From: Glandiceps talaboti
Lineage: Eukaryota > Hemichordata > Enteropneusta > Spengelidae
Direction: 5' to 3'
Length of the DNA: 64,000 nucleotides
NCBI RefSeq assembly: GCF_964340395.1
Contig: NC_135552.1
Span: 28,322,181 to 28,386,180, forward strand
Shown here: positions 42,766 to 54,120 of the stretch, piece after piece
How positions within the stretch are numbered: position 1 is the stretch's first letter
Layout: each line of letters begins with the position of its first letter
The notes under the pieces: generated by a model
What the model was told of the DNA's origin: nothing
Databases searched by the model: none
The model's input: the letters and a program-made list of their open reading frames with translations, nothing else
Position numbers and translations under genes: made by a program

Positions 42766-44215
42766 TCTGTGTATGAACCATAGACCCTATACACATAGGG
42801 TCCGTGTATGATCTATAGACCCTATACACGTAGGGTCTATGTATGAACCATGGACCATATACACGTAGGGTTTGTATATGAACCATAGACCCTATACACG
42901 TAGGGCCTATGTATGAACCATAGACCTTATACACGTAGGGCCTATGTATGAACCACAGACCCTATACACGTAGGGTCTATGTATGAACCATAGACCCTAT
43001 ACACGTAGGGCCCGTGTATGAACCACAGACCCTATACACGTAGGGTCTGTGTATGAACCATAGACCATATACACGTAGGGTCTATGTATGAACCATCGAC
43101 CATATACACGTAGGGTCTGTGTATGAACCATAGACCCTATACACGTAGGGTCTGTGTATGAACCATAGACCCTATACACGTAGGGTCCGTGTATGAACCA
43201 TAGACCCTATACACGTAGGGTCCGTGTATGAACCATAGACCCTATACACGTAGGGTCTGTGTATGAACCATAGACCCTATACACGTAGGGTCTGTGTATG
43301 AACCATAGACCATATACACGTAGGGTCTATGTATGAACCATCGACCATATACACGTAGGGTCTATGTATGAACCACAGACCCTATACACGTAGGGTCTGT
43401 GTATGAACCATAGACCCTATACACGTAGGGTTTGTATATGAACCATAGACCCTATACACGTAGGGTCTGTGTATGAACCATAGACCATATACACGTAGGG
43501 TCTATGTATGAACCATAGACCATATACACGTAGGGTCTGTGTATGAACCATAGACCCTATACAAGTAGGGCCCGTGTATGAACCATAGACCCTATACACG
43601 TAGGGTCCGTGTATGAACCATAGACCCTATACACGTAGGGTCCGTGTATGAACCATAGACCCTATACACGTAGGGTCCGTGTATGAACCATAGACCCTAT
43701 ACACGTAGGGTCCGTGTATGAACCATAGACCCTATACTCGTAGGGTCTGTGTATGAACCATAGACCCTATACACGTAGGGTCTATGTATGAACCATAGAC
43801 CCTATACACGTAGGGTCTGTGTATGAACCATAGACCCTATACACGTAGAGTCTGTGTATGAACCATAGACCCTATACACGTAGGGTCTGTGTATGAACCA
43901 GAGACCCTATACACGTAGGGTCTGTGTATGAACCAGAGACCCTATACACGTAGGGTCCGTGTATGAACCATAGACCCTATACACGTAGGGCCCGTGTATG
44001 AAGCATAGACCCTACACACGTAGGGTCTATGTATGAACCAGAAACCCTATACACGTAGGGTCTGTGTATGAACCATAGACCATATACACGTAGGGTCCGT
44101 GTATGAACCATAGACCCTATACACGTAGGGTCTGTGTATGAACCATAGACCCTATACACGTAGGGTCCGTGTATGAACCATAGACCCTATACACGTAGGG
44201 TCTGTGTATGAACCA
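42755..44215. repeat. 35-bp hairpin minisatellite, about 41 units
   Basis: The unit is TATGAACCATAGACCC followed by TATACACGTAGGGTC(C/T)(G/A)TG. Each unit holds GACCCTA and TAGGGTC separated by six bases (TACACG), so every unit can form a 7-bp stem. Sequence variants (CTGTG, CCGTG, CTATG; CCATATAC) recur in blocks, suggesting higher-order amplification. The repeat has no stop codon in some frames because 35 is not divisible by three; those frames are artefacts. It lies between the two BHMT genes. Confidence 0.97.
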
Positions 44216-44372
44216 AGATAAAAATTCATTTGTCACAGTGACGCACACTTTTGGCGAGATTCGGTGAAATTGGTTGTAACATTTAAGATATATATCCGAC
44301 ACTCTAAATCCAAGAGAGAGAAACAAATTATATGAACGCTAAGGGTTATGTAATTGTTTTCTGAATTTTGAC

Positions 44373-44417
44373 AAGACAAGACATAACAAGACAAGACAAG
44401 ACAAGACAAGACAAGAC
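44373..44417. repeat. (ACAAG)n microsatellite
   Basis: Pentanucleotide ACAAG units with few changes, downstream of BHMT copy B. Confidence 0.92.
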
Positions 44418-44949
44418 ATAAGAGAACACGGCAGGACATTGTTGTGTGGATTGATGAAGTATTAAAAAAATTATCAATGTTTATACACAGAAATGATTCA
44501 TGTACAAGTAAATTTACTATTATTTACCACTATGATGTTTAGTAACCACGGCAATCAGATATCAATTTGATTCATAATATTATGTATTTGACACTTTTAG
44601 TACAAATATTTAGAAAAGGAAAATTGAGTTTAAGTTTGTTTCATTCACGGTCTCCCTAAATAGCAGATGTCTCAAAATGAAATAGATTCGTACTACACCA
44701 TAACATACTACTACATCATCGTCGTCGTCGACGTCGTCGTAAAAAATATATTCTGGCTTTCGACAATGAACATCTTAAGACGCTATCATTTCCGTTCTTT
44801 ATCCCTTATTTCACGATCATCTCAGAATGTTGTTCTCTATAATGAAAGTATATACGATATATTGCCAACACATTTAGTTTTGATTTTGAAGGAATTTGTT
44901 ATGTTGGAAGGCAGTCAAAGTTCAATGGCGGAAAGACGAACGTCTAAAG

Positions 44950-47900
44950 TTATTTGTCTTCGATCTCTGCGAGTTGTAGAGCGTTAGCTCGTCCTGTTGC
45001 AGGATTCAATCGTGTCCAATATTGCTTGTTTGCCCTGATGAAAAGATAGACAGAGACAGAAAGTTTTATTACGTGTATTTGTACAATGATAATATCATCA
45101 TTCAAAATTCGACTTTATGTATGTATGTATGTATGTATGTATGTATGTATGTATGTATGTGTGTGTGTGTGTGTGTGTGTGTTTGTATGTATGTATGTAT
45201 GTATGTATGTATGTATGTATGTATGTATGTATGTATGTATGTATGTATGTATGTATGTATGTATGTATGTATGTATGTATGTATTTATTTATTTATTTAT
45301 TCATGCCAACTTACTTCCATTTGTCAGCTTTGACTGTACTTTCTGCCAATGCATCACCCCAAAGGGCATTCTTAGTGTGACCAGCAGGACGAACTCCCTT
45401 CTCCTCAGCAAGCTGGAAACACAATGAAAGAGTGCACGGGTGTCAATGACTATGAGGCACATCTGTACATAATACAATTGACTTCACTTATTGTGAGTAG
45501 GTCTTTTATTATTGTTTCAGGCAGTTTGAACTTTGTTTATCAATGAATAATGAAACTGTATTCGGTTTATACACTAAAAACTTACAGCTAGCAAAATACT
45601 GTAAACCTAGATATTTTCGCTACTTTTCAATTTTGCGATTTTACAGTCTTCAGTTAGTTCTCAAAGACTATATGTACTAATTGCCAGACTGGTACAAAAT
45701 GCTTTGTTAGACTTTCCAGGGATGTAAATATTTGTAGATTAGGGTTTTCAATGTAATTAGCAATAATATTTGGCTTTCTTAAGTGTACAGTTAAAATTAG
45801 AATGTAACCCTTTCTTGCCTTCCACCTTTAAAATGTTTATCAAAGTCAAAGGTCATAGTCTCATAAATATGAGGGGTAGATACGTGAATGGTATACGAAT
45901 GTATCAACTTTTCAATGTATGGGAACGCCATAGAAGCATGTGTGGATTGGAGGTGCTGTAACGATTACTCATATTAACACAATTTATAAGCTTATACAAA
46001 TGTATGCAATATAACAATTTGCAATTTATTGACTTACAAACATGGACTTAGCCTTATGTTTTACTATTCTATAAAATCTAAAATAATACCCATTTCATAT
46101 GGCTACCTTAAAAGTGAATTCTCCACACAACGTCCATCAATAATCAATTCTTACCTCTTCCGCCAAAGCTCTGATGTGATATGGTTCAAATCCACAACAT
46201 CCACCGATATAACGTACCCCTAGGTCGTAGGCTTCACGGGCGAATTTGTGAGCATCGGCACGACTAATTAGGCGGGTTTCCATGGCTGAAAAGCAGAACA
46301 TATAAACCATTGATAACTGTAGAAACATGTATTGCTGAAGATATCAGGGTTTCAAATGTCCATCAGCTAAAATATAGGTCTACTTGTTTCATTATAATCA
46401 CTTATAATATAATGCATAACATGATACTCATTCACGCTCTGTTATTATTTTCGCTACCAATATTAACTTGTTCACCTTCTGAGTTTCTATCTACCAGCAA
46501 AAACCCTAAATTACATACCTAACGGCCACTCTGGTAGAGCCATGTATCCCATTTTAAGAGTATTGACTTCCTGTGTGTGGAATCCAACTGGTTGAGCCAT
46601 CAGGTAGGGTTTCAAACCCGCTTCATCCAGAGCTTCCTTCATCATCTTCATCGTACGAATACTTGTATCAGGGTCATATAGACAGTTAACACCAAGCACA
46701 TCAGCACCTGCATAAATGTTAGAAGACGAGTGTACTTGATGTTTTAGTTGTTTTTCGTTTTCGTTTTTTTCTTTTTGTTACTATTTTGAAGTCAGAATCA
46801 TTCGGCAAAACATGTACTGTTAATACACATACTATCAAATGGAAGTAATAATATCCACTTCTTCGTTTTGAAATAAAGTCCCAAACCAAAATGTATTGAG
46901 AACTGCTACTAGATCATACTAGATTATTCTGACAATTAAAGTTGTATAAATGCACGAAGATTTATATAATTATATTCAGACAAAACTCAACAGAGATTTG
47001 GGTTTATGTGATCACATTTCAGGCAACATTTTATTTTGAGGAAGTGGAACTTAAACGAACATATCTTATATATACGTGGCGTATTTGGAGCATTATACTA
47101 CTGTAGTGAGTACGTGTACCTGCTTCTGCCATTCGAACAGCACACTCTCCAGGGCTCACACCATTGGAGTCACCGGCAGCACAGATTCGCATAGTAGCAG
47201 CCAAAGGTTTTCCGGTCTTTTTTAAGATCTCCAATCCCCATTCGAGTTCCTCCACTGCAGCGAAAAACTACGAGAACAAATGTTAAATGACGGATGTGAG
47301 GATACTGATTATTGAGGACGCGTCCTTAGTTTACTTACTGGCCATAGTCGTGTATATAACGTCACCAACCATTTCAGAGACGTTAACAGTTTTTCTTTTC
47401 CGTTTTTCCCCCTCCCCCCTTTTTTTGGGGGTGGGGGTGGGGTGGGTGTTGTTTAAAATAGAGATTGAGAGTTACCTCGGCTAACAGGAAATCCACATCC
47501 TTTTCAACAAATATTTGACACTGAGTTTCAAATTCCTTCTGTACGGCCTCCTTTCCTTTGCCTTCGGTATAACTAGGTGTTGGTGATATCCCACCGACAA
47601 CAAGGGCGTTTCCTTCGTTCGCTACTTCTCTTGCGATGTCACATGCAGCACGGTTCAGTTGGACACTCTGTGTCAAAATAAGAAACAATGTAAGTTATAC
47701 CTTTATACAACGTCATCTGCAGGATAACGCTTGTGTAACTTTTGAAAATGTAATTTTTCATAACATGAAAACCCCGGAATCTGGAATGCTGAATCCGAAA
47801 TAAAGAATGATATTACACATGCACTCCGGCAGCACTATACCATGTTATATTCCATATATTAAAAACAAAGCCCGTCTTTACCGTTATATTTGACGTTTCT

Positions 47901-48653
47901 GCAATACTCTCACTTCCTGCTGTTTTATATTGCAATTTGTCATCAGTAGAGTAAAATGTGAACGCTTGAATGACGTCGGCACCAGCTCGTAAGTACTCAC
48001 GACTCAACTGCCGAACTGAAAATTTCAAGTGAGTAAAATTTTTGAAATTAGAGGAAATTTAAAGGTTTAATATAGTTTGAGAGTATACGATTTTTCAATC
48101 ATTTTCTCGCTAGACTACACTTTCATAATGTCACCTTCATTTATATATATCGCATAACTGTGAAAATCATATCAAATATGGATACCGTATCAAAACAAGT
48201 AAGTTATAAAGTTAGACATAATTCAACCATATGGATATGAGGATTAGGGTATTTATTTGTGATTTTTTAAATTCATAAAACAATTTTATCATGGCTTCCT
48301 ACTTGAAAATTCAATGTGAAACAACATATGCCAAGTCCTTGTTTGTAAGTCAATAAATTGTAAAAGATTAAAAAATGTGTAAAATCTTTGTTATTGTCCG
48401 TTCAATAACAAACCTTTTGCACATTTTGAAAACAAATTTGAAACAAAAATACCCGGTTTCCGACCACAGCATAGAGTTGCACTGAGACTTTGGCCCTTTG
48501 CTACTAACCTGCATCAGGGTGTTGCACTGCAGCTTCTGACGTCCAGGGACCCGCTTTAACGTAACCCCTTTTCTCTAGTGTAAATACAAAACTTCCATCA
48601 CCGATGATTGGGCGCCCTGATGCCAGTCTTTCAAGCAAACCATCTTTCTTAGC
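44950..48653 (-). CDS. BHMT: Betaine-homocysteine S-methyltransferase, copy B
   Basis: Same reaction as copy A. Minus-strand exons are 48653-48509, 48015-47882, 47667-47476, 47267-47120, 46707-46519, 46285-46155, 45412-45315 and 45034-44950 (stop TAA). They encode 373 residues before adding the start exon. The first seven lengths equal those of copy A; only the last differs (85 against 91 nt). Seen are [34 protein letters not shown] and [13 protein letters not shown], so the zinc ligands and pocket are kept and the enzyme should be active. It ends after [13 protein letters not shown] with a short tail. Introns are much shorter than in copy A. With the exon at 50592-50693 the protein would have 407 residues and an N-terminal presequence, making copy B a likely mitochondrial form. 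Confidence 0.95.
45117..45300. repeat. (ATGT)n microsatellite filling the last intron of BHMT copy B
   Basis: TATG units with a central (GT)n block and a terminal ATTT block occupy about two thirds of the 280-bp last intron (45035-45314). Confidence 0.96.
45598..45705 (+). repeat. Dispersed repeat (copy 1)
   Basis: ACTGTAAACCTAGATATTTT onward, including CAGTCTTCAG and TAGTTCTCAAAGACTA, recurs in the same orientation at 59064-59165. Its class is not recognised. It lies in an intron of BHMT copy B. Confidence 0.75.
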
Positions 48654-48999
48654 CTGCAGAAATAAAAAAGAAATAAAAATGCCTTGGCGTTTCACTCATA
48701 AGCATGGGACATGTTTTCAACACAACCTTTAAGATAGCCTACCAATACTAGATACACAACACATACAGCAGCATCCTTTACCAAATCATATTGAAAAGTT
48801 ACAATGCGGTACGTGTAGTAGAAACAGGCTTCTACTGAAAAAAATGCAAATCAACACGTTAACTTCTTTTTTCATTTTTTAAAATCTTTTTTAAAATCAA
48901 AATTGAATTGTGATATCATGAGCTTCCTCAGTTGCCGTAGTACTGTGCGTGGCACCTCTATCATTGAAGTTGTGTGTATGGATGTAAAACCATCATGTC

Positions 49000-49164
49000 C
49001 TCAGACTCTCTCACAGTCCTCGGAGCTTCGCATTACTAAAATTAAAGCTAAACGAGTTATTTTGTATGTAACGATATCATCTATAACCGTACTCGAATAT
49101 CCTTGTACATCGACATCGTTGAAGTGTGACTGCGACGTTCCGTGTTTTCGCGAAGCCAGAGCTA
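49000..49164. mobile_element. MITE related to those at 31.5 and 42.6 kb
   Basis: Starts TCTCTCACAGTCCTCGGAGC and TTCGC, and ends near TTTTCGCGAAGCCAGAG; the ends are partial inverted repeats. The inner TTTTGTATGTAACGATATC resembles the arm of the 31.5-kb copy. It lies in intron 1 of BHMT copy B, directly beside the SINE tail. Confidence 0.6.
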
Positions 49165-49522
49165 ATAATAATAATAACAATAATAATAATAATAATAATA
49201 ATATGTTGCTTTCCCACTCTGTGCTCAAAGCTCTTTACAATTATTACCCCTGGCTCGGATCAGAACGGCACAACGGCTATTTAGTCTTCCTCAACTCCCC
49301 GGGGAGCATACAGTCCATTATAGCCATTTAAGCGCCTTTACATTGCAACCTACATCCTACCAGGTCCCCAGTTATACAGCTGGGTTGACTGAGGCACAGT
49401 CGTGGTTCAAATCTTGCCCAAGGACTTTAGCCACTCAGAAACAAACAGCAGGCAGCGACGGGGCTCGAACCTGCAACCTGTACATTCCAAACCGGTCACG
49501 CTAACCATTCACCCATCATGTG
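49165..49522 (-). mobile_element. tRNA-derived SINE, apparently full length
   Basis: On the minus strand the head has a Pol III A-box (TGGTTAGCGTG, about 49507-49497) and B-box (GGTTCGAGCC, about 49472-49462). A body shared with the 41.7-kb copy follows (CAACCCAGCTGTATA, GGGGACCTGGTAGGATG), then a tail with TTGTAAAGAGCTTTGAGCAC and AGAGTGGGAAAGC that ends in (ATT)n. That order (tRNA-like head, body, conserved tail, short repeat) is classical SINE layout. It lies in intron 1 of BHMT copy B. Confidence 0.85.
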
Positions 49523-49709
49523 TTATGAATGATCGAAACACCAAGGCATCTTCACTCGCCTTTAAATGGTGCCTACCAATGAATTGATGAGTATGTGCAC
49601 AGAGTAACACACTTGCTTGTCTGAGATACGTGATGGATGGTAGCCTCAATATCGGTAGTAATCTTGACAAACGTGATAATGTAATCGACTGTTTGTCAGT
49701 GGTTACTCA

Positions 49710-49795
49710 GTGATAGGTGGGAGGGGTGGAGTACGTAGTTTGCAGAACTGAAGAGTGGGAGGGGTTGGAGTAGGTAGTTTGCAAAACTGAAGTCA
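49710..49795. repeat. Roughly 42-bp tandem duplication
   Basis: Two adjacent units of GTGGGAGGGGT(T)GGAGTA followed by (C/G)GTAGTTTGCA(G/A)AACTGAAG. Confidence 0.8.
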
Positions 49796-50591
49796 TGAAT
49801 GAAGATAATCAAAAGGGTCATTTCCAGTAGACTGTAGGGTCATGAGGCTGAGGTCAAAAAAGTCACAAGTCATCATGGCGTGGTTATGTAGGATAAAGTG
49901 TGAATGAATGTGGACACTGATATCATATGACTAAACTACACTCACAGACTTTTAGACTTTGATAAAATAATGCTAGAAGTAAACAATCATTTACTATCTC
50001 ATCTGGATTGGATTGTGCCTGCAGACACTCTACGGGTCAGTTTGTTTGAATGACTCCCAATATATGTATCATCATCATCGTCCATTACAGAAACGCCTCA
50101 TTCGATCAACCATTTCGTGATCTACGGAGGTTGTACATCAAACAATATATGTGTTTGTTTCCACATAACCCATGATAAGCCTAGCCTTATCTCTCATTCA
50201 ATCATCGTTATTTCTGCTATGTCACTAATCCACACGCAATTCAATTCTTTTATTACTCAACTCACACTATCAGAGAGTGTGGTATGGTATTACAATTCAA
50301 AAATAATACAAAACTGTTTAGTATGAATAATAGAATAGATACAGGCTTATACAGCAATACCAAGTCGCTTGTGGATTAGTATGGATAAGGATGCCAACGT
50401 TGTCTCTTACTAAACCACCAAGCCCCAAGATGTTTTCTATTGCAGCTAAAAAGTTACCTACGGCGTCTGTGCCTACGGTCACCAATCTGCAATACTATTG
50501 TAATGCTAATACTATTACCTACTTAAACATTGTCTGTTTATGGAATATGTTAATCATCTTAGCTTGGACATTTGCAGAAGAACGTTCTTAC

Positions 50592-50693
50592 CTGTGATAT
50601 TGGCCCTGCCTGCCACTTAAAGGTTCTGTGACACCTCCGGGCGCCCTGTCCACAATATTGCACAAGGAGACGCGAGGTTGTCGTCAAGATCAT
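50592..50693 (-). CDS. BHMT: Likely first exon of BHMT copy B (mitochondrial presequence)
   Basis: The minus-strand ATG at 50693 opens 34 codons that end exactly in phase 0 at the consensus donor CAG|GTAAGA, matching the phase-0 start of the next BHMT exon at 48653. The peptide starts MILTTTSRLLVQ and contains GARRCHRTFKW. It has five Arg/Lys residues and no Asp or Glu, with hydroxylated residues near the start, all usual for a mitochondrial targeting peptide. The ATG context (GCAAAATGA) has A at -3. Adding it gives 407 residues, close to human BHMT in length. The link is inferred from phase, donor and composition; transcripts are needed to prove it. Confidence 0.6.
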
Positions 50694-51335
50694 TTTGCAA
50701 ATGTTTTAAAGTGACAAAAGTCGAGTTCTCTGAATGGTCGTCTAGAAGTGCATAGCGTTGTCTCTTTAGTCAATCAGTAAATGTACAGTACATGTGCAGT
50801 GGGGATTATATCAGGAGGTGCCTAGTTTCCGTAGGGGTGTACAGCTAGCCTGTACAAAAAATAAATTATGGCTGAGTCTGCTGACAGGCGCCGGTCACGA
50901 GAGACTCCGAAAATTTATACACCCCATTTTAGGTATATATATATATTTCGACCAAAAATCTTACTCTCCCCCCCCCCCTCACATGTCATTTTGGACCCTG
51001 TATATTTATATACCATTTGACTCGAATACGTATGTTATGTGTTGTATTGTTCTAAAAGACAACAATTTAACCAAATTTCACAAATGAAACCCTGAAATTA
51101 ACTGGCTATCATACTGTTTACTATACAAAGTATACAAAGGCTGTATTTTTTTGAGAGGAAAGAATATAGTATTGTGCATTCCATTTGAGACTTTTCCAGC
51201 TAAACGTTATACCCCTATTTTAGACAAAAGACGGATAAACATTTCCGAAGGGTGGTGTATAGTAAAAACAATAGGGCGTACCACCCCCGGGATCACACTT
51301 TGCCCTTCAAAGTTAAGGGTCACTCTGAAAAATGA
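50694..51335. other. Upstream region of BHMT copy B
   Basis: Expected to hold the promoter and 5' UTR of copy B. No convincing TATA box or other motif is recognised. Confidence 0.4.
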
Positions 51336-51343
51336 AAAATGGG

Positions 51344-52159
51344 ACGAGTGTGAAGCTACCATCATATTCATATTCATATTCACTTTCAAAAGTTGACCTC
51401 TAGCTCAATGTGAATATGATGATAGCTTCACACGTTCATCAGATTCGAAGTCTTCCGAATGGGTACGAACAAGCGTTCGGGCCGCGGCAAATCACATAAA
51501 TCCTTCATTGGCAGGTTGAAATCATGTGATTGTAGTTACTTTTCACTTGATTTGCCTGGATTTGCCAGAGTATCCAATTTGCACCATGAATTATTGTTGT
51601 CATATAAAAAACTAATTTGGATGTTTAGTATGCCTTTCCCATATCTTTTAAAATGAAATATCAATATTTGGGTGTACAAAAAACCTGTATGAGTAATGTA
51701 ATAAAATATGGCTTGGCTGGGTGTGTTTTGATTTCCCGCAGTGTCGCTATCTTTGAAACCCTACTTAACACTTACACTGGTGAAATTTACACAAAATAGT
51801 GTTGTCAAGACCACAATTATCACAATGTATGTAGTTCCCTTGATCGGGGAGGGTCAACGCAATCGATTGTAAAAATTATGGTCCATGACAACAATAATTC
51901 ATGGTGCAAATTGGATACTCTGGCAAAAATAAGAAGAAAGCATGCAAATCCACGCAAATCAAGTGAAAAGTAATTACAATCACATGATTTCAACCTGCCA
52001 ATGAAGGATATGTGATTTACCGAACGCGTGTTCGTACCCATTCGGAAGACTTCGAATCTGACGATGAACGTGTGAAGCTATCATCATATTCACATTGAGC
52101 TAGAGGTCAACTTTTGAAAGTGAAGATGAATATGAATATGATGGTAGCTTCACACTCGT
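51344..52159. mobile_element. Fold-back DNA element with 8-bp target duplication
   Basis: The 816-bp unit has terminal inverted repeats of about 265 bp starting ACGAGTGTGAAGCTACC. The left arm spans about 51344-51606 and the right arm about 51882-52159. It is flanked on both sides by AAAATGGG (51336-51343 and 52160-52167), an 8-bp target-site duplication. Each arm also carries a nested hairpin (GTGTGAAGCTA... / ...TAGCTTCACAC, about 85 bp). No transposase frame exists, so it is non-autonomous. An 8-bp duplication fits hAT-type integration, but the terminal sequence is not a standard hAT end. Confidence 0.9.
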
Positions 52160-52239
52160 AAAATGGGAGGCGTTCTAGGCAGAGGTCATGAGACTTTTTT
52201 CTTAAAGGCGTCCGACGAACCGTTTAGATACTCTGTCAA

Positions 52240-52830
52240 TCTCTTAGGAACAAGCAAATAGTTAGCATAGCCAGTCTCTACTAGTCCCGCTTGCATACGG
52301 AGTAAGTCGTCCCTTCCTTCTCATGTCTCTGTCTAAGACTCCACTGAGCCAGCCGTGAAACCTGGGCTTACCAGAAATGCTGGTAACTAAAGAATTAACG
52401 CACACTGTGGTTAATTATTAGCAATAAATCGACTATTTAGTAATTTTACCTCGCCATGGCTACAAAGGTCCCAGTTTGGAGGACCAAAAATCCCGACTGT
52501 AATTTCAGGGATCTAGGATCCGCCTTGCGTACAATGACGTAGTGGACAGCCCAATCAAATATGGCGGCGTTTGTAAGATGGGGCGTTTGAAAAAGTTTCG
52601 ACTTCGGCACTTTTTTGGATCTTACGAGCGACTACTAATCGTCAAAGAGATGTAAAATGAGTACATATTCGATCGCTTGCTCATATTTGATGGGTGGGTA
52701 TGTAATTCTTCGGTAATTGGTGTGGGTGCATTTTGCTCACGCACTCGAGATAGGATTTCAAAGAGTAGTCCTGCTTGCATACGGAGGAATTCGGGACTCG
52801 ATTCTGACAATTGTCCCTCTTAGAGTCAAG
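52240..52830 (-). repeat. Repeated segment with SES-type frame
   Basis: The minus-strand frame at about 52622-52810 (SESSPEFLRMQAGLLFEILS) resembles the frame at 39210-39430, but has TTG where that copy has ATG. A second related piece (CTCCGTATGCAAGCGGGACT) lies near 52290. Function is unknown. It is probably a dispersed repeat and not a working gene. Confidence 0.38.
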
Positions 52831-53122
52831 TCAGTAATACAGACTCGTGCACCGTCATGGAAGCAGGACTATTCAAAGAGGTATTAAAATTTATGATCAA
52901 AGTTTCTCAAAATTATCTTTAAAAAAATACTTCAAATCATGGTTTTATCACTAATAGCTTTGGAAAATTCTCTAATTCATTATTATCTTTGTATTCAATA
53001 TTGTAGTTTAGTGTTTTATTCATATTTATGATAATCTTATCTTTGTTCTTGTTTTTGTATGTTTTTGACTACAGATAATGTATTTCTTACATTATTTCAT
53101 GTCAAATATACTAATACTATTC

Positions 53123-53291
53123 TATACTATACTATACTATACTGTACTGTACTATACTATACTATACAATACTATACTGTACAGTACTGTGCTGTACTAT
53201 ACTATACTATACTATGCTATACTATACAGTATACTATACTATACTATACTATACTATACTATACTATACTATACTATACTATACTATACTA
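53123..53291. repeat. (TACTA)n microsatellite
   Basis: Pentanucleotide ACTAT units with some GT variants. The Tyr/Thr/Ile/Leu frames over it are artefacts. Confidence 0.95.
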
Positions 53292-53499
53292 CATCTTGGT
53301 AGGACCACGAATATATAATTTTATATATACTCTGTATTTTGGTGAAAACATGGACAACTATTATGGAGGTCAACAAACTTTACTCTGTGTATTCGCTGTG
53401 AATTGGCAGCACATTGCTGTGTCAGTGTATGCATGTTTGCCAGGCTTTAAATAGTTTAAAACTGGTGGGGAAATTTTATCTAAAAAGGCAACTATTTTA

Positions 53500-54120
53500 G
53501 TCTATGCAAGCTTCCAATTTCATATAATTTGGTACAGTCATTGATTATGACGTGTACATGTTTTATTATTCTGAGTTTTTGATAGTATTAATAAGTGATT
53601 TGCATATTTAATGACTTGATAATCATATCTTAGAATGTAAGCTTCAAATTTCATATATTTTGGTACATCATAAATCAAATATAACAAAGTGCACATGTAC
53701 TTTAAAGTTTGTAGAGATTTTAGTTTTAATGAGAAATTTGCATAATTAATGATTTTCGGTAATTAGGCTATATCTTAAGAATACAAATTTCAAATTTCAT
53801 TTAACTTGATGCATCCATCAACCATAACATGAAATCATACCTGTTTGGTGTAGTTGTTTATGTAGTTTTTAATTGCAATGTGTAATTTGCATAAATAATC
53901 ATGTTTGATAATTTGGCAATATCTGTAATAGAATACAAGATTTAAATTATAATAATAATTTAGTTCATGCATTGATGGTAAAGAAGTTCATGTCTCCTTT
54001 AAAACATCAGCTTATAATCTTAGTGGTTCGTTTGCACTGAATGAGGTTTCAATAATTAGGTAATATCGTAAGTATGCAAGCTTCAAATTTCATATAGTTT
54101 CATATAATTAATTTTCCAAT
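53500..54120. repeat. Degenerate tandem repeat, about 140-155 bp period
   Basis: About four diverged units share (A)AGCTTC(A/C)AATTTCATATA and, farther on, ATTTGCATA(A/T)TTAATGA. The layout is reminiscent of the roughly 140-bp units in the TIR element at 33897-35399, but I could not show common origin. Confidence 0.6.

Noticed and set aside
42505-44215. Regular short repeats resembling a CRISPR array.
   Set aside because: The repeat is continuous with no unique spacers, and the context is an animal genome. It is a minisatellite. The same applies to the arrays at 58590-59050 and 62652-64000.
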